Origin: Paramecium tetraurelia
Lineage: Eukaryota; Ciliophora; Oligohymenophorea; Peniculida; Parameciidae
Assembly: GCF_000165425.1 (NCBI RefSeq)
Contig: NW_001799178.1
Location: forward strand, 248,001 to 312,000
Length of the DNA stretch: 64,000 bases
Reading direction: 5' to 3'
A program made the translations under genes and the position numbers. A model generated the notes under the pieces. The model was given only the letters and a program-made list of their open reading frames with translations, ran no database searches and was not told the DNA's origin. This document shows positions 61,005-64,000 of this stretch, piece after piece. The first letter of the stretch is position 1. Each line of letters starts with the position of its first letter.

Positions 61005-61906
61005 TCATTTTTATGTGTCAACAAAGACATAATTCTTATTTAATTTTTCAATATCCTTCTCCAATTAGGCTAACTCCTTCTCACATTGCTCTTTCCTAAA
61101 AGGGAATATAGATTAATGAGTACTTTCTCTTCAATCCAACAGTATCAATCATCCTAATATGTGTAATTGATTAGTATTCTTTGTTAACTGATTCCCATTT
61201 CTTTTTTAATCCCTTTTTTAATTGTTCGACTTCTTCTTGAGTCATCAAATATTTTTGTTTATCCATTTCTTCAGCCTCACTTATGTGCATATTTCTAATA
61301 ATTTCATATTCACTTGAAATGCTTTATTATATTTTTGTAAGATAGTCAGGTACCTTACCAAAGTCCTTTTTCTCAGTCCATGGTTTCTCATCTACTATTT
61401 GCTTTGGAGCACTTAGAATATTTTCAACTGCATTCGTCACTATGTAATTTTTATTAGATTTAAGGCCATGAATAGGCTTTTCATCTTTTTTAGGTACTGG
61501 AGGTCTGACTGAAGGAGGATATTTATATTGTTTGACTATTTATAATTACAAAACATTACCTTCAGGCAGTTGGTTTGATCCCATTGTTCCAGTATTTTTC
61601 AATCTGAACATAGTAGAATCAGGTTTGTATGATCCTATAAAATTTCAAAGTGAAATTACCCTTAGGTCTTCCGAGAGAGTTCGACTATCCCTTATGAGAG
61701 TGTGGTCCCCTAACTAAATCAAATTCTCCGTTGATATTATTAACCTGAATAAATAATACAACTACTTTAGGTCGACTAGTTGTATGGTTATTGAATGTGC
61801 TGCCAGTTGGTGTCAATCCACTTGGATATGCCGATCTATACATCGGTTCTTTAGGAGGAGGTACATATTCCTTGGGAATCAAGTTATATATGCTTTCCTG
61901 TTACAT
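61005..61906 (-). CDS. ENKUR: Enkurin homologue, 267 aa
   Basis: Introns of 21, 25, 24 and 28 nt give exactly 268 codons. The N-terminus has the family ESIYNLIPKEYVPPPKEPMY, a Pro-rich region follows (YKYPPSVRPPVPKKDEKP), then the enkurin domain: DFGKVPDYLTKI, KKKWESVNKEYQSITHIRM (LKxxWExVNxxYQ), IDTVGLKRKEQCEKELAQLE and a terminal DIEKLNKNYVFVD. Enkurin is a ciliary microtubule-inner protein and calmodulin/TRP channel partner in animals, so this is most likely an axonemal component of the cilia. Its start lies 42 nt from the stop of CTNNBL1. Confidence 0.9.
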
Positions 61907-61948
61907 AATTATAATATATTTAATAATAAAATACCATTATTATTTTAA

Positions 61949-63445
61949 TCATTATAGATTTACTTCAAATTTCTAAAGAAGAGGGTTATAGTAATCAATA
62001 TCTTCCTTTTCTCCAGTGTATTTGAGCATTTACTTCACTGAGCTTATGATTTCCTATTAATCTATTTACACATCTAAATCTTTATAAATTAATTCCAATA
62101 AGATAACATCGATCGACTCGATAACAATCAATCCCTTTCCCAACAAATCAAAATAGATTTTCTCTAATTGCTTTTCTTCAAAATTATCATACTCTTCTGG
62201 ATCAATCAAGGGAATCACTTCTACATATTCCATTCTGAGTTTTTTAAGACTCTCTAATTTTTCAACGCACTTGTCAAAAACTCTCTATTTGAAAGCGGCA
62301 TCAGTATTTCTCCTCAATAACTATTTGATAATCTAAACAGAAGTTTCATCAATTTCAAACTGTTTATTTTTATCCTTATGTTTTAATCCCTTTCTTTCAA
62401 GGATTGGGAATATGATGGATAATCCTCCTATTGAAATTAACTTCTAACAGTTCTCCTTATGATTATTAATAGCCAAAAGCATTAAACTATACGCTCTTAT
62501 AGATTAGGAGGTCTTTCCTTAAATAATCTTGATCATTAGTTGTAACCCTTCGTAACTTTGAAAGTATTCTTAATTTTCTTCTTAGATCAACAGTAATGTA
62601 AGTAAATCATATACATTATTTAATATTTCCTTCTCTTCTGCAGTTTCTGGATCCTTTTTTCTGTACTAATTCAAGACCATTAATAAACTTTCGATTCCTC
62701 CGCTTCTACCTATGATTTCCAAGTTTTCCTTTGTCTACTGAGTAAGTACCACCAATAGTTCAGAAGCGTAGAGTCTATTGTCATCCAAAGTTTGACTGTT
62801 GTCTTCCACTCTTTTCACCAGGTACTATATGATTTTGGATCGAAGACCGATCTCTTTGCTTATTGATGATTTGATATCCACCATATTTTCAATTACTTCA
62901 AAGCAATCATGCAATAAATTAACTTCCTCTTGAGATTTCTCTTCGTTCTTTACAATCAGTTCACCCAACGATTCAATCAAATAATTTCGAATGAGACAAT
63001 CGTATAATTGAATTATTATTTTAGGTTCAACTTCACTTTCAGGAGCGACCAATTCCTTCAAAAATTGAATGACATCGTTCGAAATAGACTCGTTATTGTG
63101 TAATAACAATTGGATCACTATTGGAAGAGCATTGCTGCTATAAAATATTGGATATAATTGGGGATATGCAGGTAAGATGAGAAGTTTTCTTAAATCCTCA
63201 TCTAAGTCAACTTCTGAATCGATGAACTTTTCAGGTTGGTTCGGATACCTCATTCTCTAATCAGAGTTCAGTTTGTAATTATTTTCCAATTGAAATATCA
63301 TTTCCCTCAATTGTCTTTCATCGAACAATTCAACATTCTATTCTCTGAATTACATGTCCTGTTATTCATCATTTCTATCATCATCGTATTCCATATCCTC
63401 CTCAATATCTTACTATTACAATTTGACTCTCTTTCTCGGGTCCAT
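61949..63445 (-). CDS. CTNNBL1: CTNNBL1 (beta-catenin-like protein 1) homologue, 498 aa
   Basis: Armadillo-type protein associated with the Prp19/CDC5L spliceosome complex. The frame is intronless and exactly 499 codons. After a basic/acidic start (MDPRKRVKLQQQDIEEDME) it reads QRMRYPNQPEKFIDSEVDLD (compare MMRYPNQPEKFMDSEIELND), ALPIVIQLLLHNNESISNDV (compare AVQSLLGLLSHDNTDIAIAV) and VIENMVDIKSSISKEIG (compare IVENMAEFRPEMCTEGA). The C-terminus ends YTGEKEDIDYYNPLLQKFEV. The length is close to the family's usual 560. Interesting in a genome that depends on splicing of very short introns. Confidence 0.93.
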
Positions 63446-63753
63446 AATTATATTAATTATTAAAAAGATAGAAGCAAAAATTATATAATTATCACTCAGA
63501 ATACCTCCTCAACAGATCATTAATTCTGTAATACAGAACATCATATTTGGCTATAAAATCATCATAAAAATTAAATAAATTAATGTAAAATTCTATTTAA
63601 TACCCCTTATTCATTTTCCCACAAATTATGGTATTCATTCACATAATAAATCCATTTTCATTACATAATATCATTAAATGACTGGAAAAGTACAGTACTC
63701 AACTAACCTTTGTAAAAGATTATTTAATTAGTTTTAAATTTTTATTTATAATA
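63446..63753. promoter_or_regulatory. Divergent intergenic region
   Basis: 308 bp between the CTNNBL1 start (-) and the next gene's start (+). It must carry both promoters. AT-rich, no identifiable element. Confidence 0.35.
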
Positions 63754-64000
63754 ATGGGCTCATGTAATCAATGCCTGTAGAAGCAAGAGCCACTCAAATC
63801 AGGAAGGATTTAAAACATATTTTTTAAGTAATCCCCATAAAACCATAGAATGGCAATCAAAATTTAATAAGCCTATAGATCTTACATTATCCGATCAAAA
63901 TTAAAGTACTTCAATATAGTTATTTATAGCTTAAAATAGGCAGAAAAAAAAGCAAGGAACCAGATTAAATGTAATTCAACTGAGGACATTATTGTTGAGT
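63754..64000 (+). CDS. IQ-motif protein, N-terminal part (cut by window edge)
   Basis: Starts MGSCNQCLQKQEPLKSG, with Gly2 and nearby Cys as a possible lipid anchor. An IQ calmodulin-binding motif follows (MAIKIQQAYRSYIIRSKLK; pattern IQxxYRxxxxRxxL), then a Lys-rich helix (LKQAEKKARNQIKC). The frame is open to the last base, so the family cannot be named. Confidence 0.65.

Noticed and set aside
1-64000. tRNA, rRNA, CRISPR arrays, insertion sequences, bacterial operons
   Set aside because: Read for T-loop-like GGTTCGAATCC patterns, regular repeat-spacer arrays and transposase catalytic motifs; none seen. No computed search (tRNAscan-SE, Infernal) could be run.

Overview
The window reads as a piece of a ciliate somatic (macronuclear) genome, most probably a Paramecium species. 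TAA and TAG fall throughout otherwise well conserved proteins where glutamine is expected, and TGA is the only codon that ends them. Introns are tiny (mostly 19-31 nt, GT...AG) and intergenic DNA is short and very AT-rich. With this code (translation table 6) most of the sequence resolves into long genes; with the standard code it looks almost empty. All calls below use that code. Many start, stop and intron choices were checked by requiring the spliced length to be a multiple of three.

Layout. 1-8750 (-): 3' truncated giant HECT ubiquitin ligase of the HUWE1/Tom1 type. 9029-18067 (+): UDP-HexNAc pyrophosphorylase-like protein, a coiled-coil protein broken by an assembly gap, a helix-turn-helix protein, a B-box-like zinc-finger protein and a multipass membrane protein. 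18740-20197 (-): nuclear cap-binding protein CBP80-like. 20261-23258 (+): 966-residue coiled coil. 23549-25114 (-): secreted trichocyst-matrix-like protein with acidic repeats. 26160-27748 (-): zf-4CXXC_R1 zinc-finger protein. 28260-31956: poor region with remnants of a membrane-protein gene and a small broken ORF. 31957-35538 (+): large secreted protein built of jelly-roll-like repeats. 35926-36967 (+): coiled coil. 37354-43417 (+): two tandem paralogues joining a two-component receiver domain, a Ser/Thr kinase, a DEP-like domain and a DUF547 domain. 43580-49033 (-): intronless 1817-residue protein of unknown function. 50341-53550 (-): tightly packed folate-biopterin transporter, membrane protein and PLGRKT homologue. 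53719-55553 (+): calcium-dependent protein kinase. 55617-63445 (-): CHCH-like protein, pyroglutamyl peptidase, membrane-anchored otubain, eIF1, FEN1, enkurin and CTNNBL1. 63754-end (+): start of an IQ-motif protein.

There is no operon logic. The gene mix covers housekeeping (translation initiation, cap binding, splicing, flap endonuclease, ubiquitin), calcium and phosphate signalling, cilia (enkurin) and secretion.

The most unusual item is the receiver-kinase-DEP-DUF547 pair. It fuses a bacterial-type phosphoacceptor domain with intact catalytic residues to a eukaryotic kinase, in two copies that share all nine intron positions. Four genes also carry what look like single-base frame breaks inside otherwise conserved sequence. 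Draft-assembly indels are the simplest reading, but frameshifting cannot be excluded from sequence alone.
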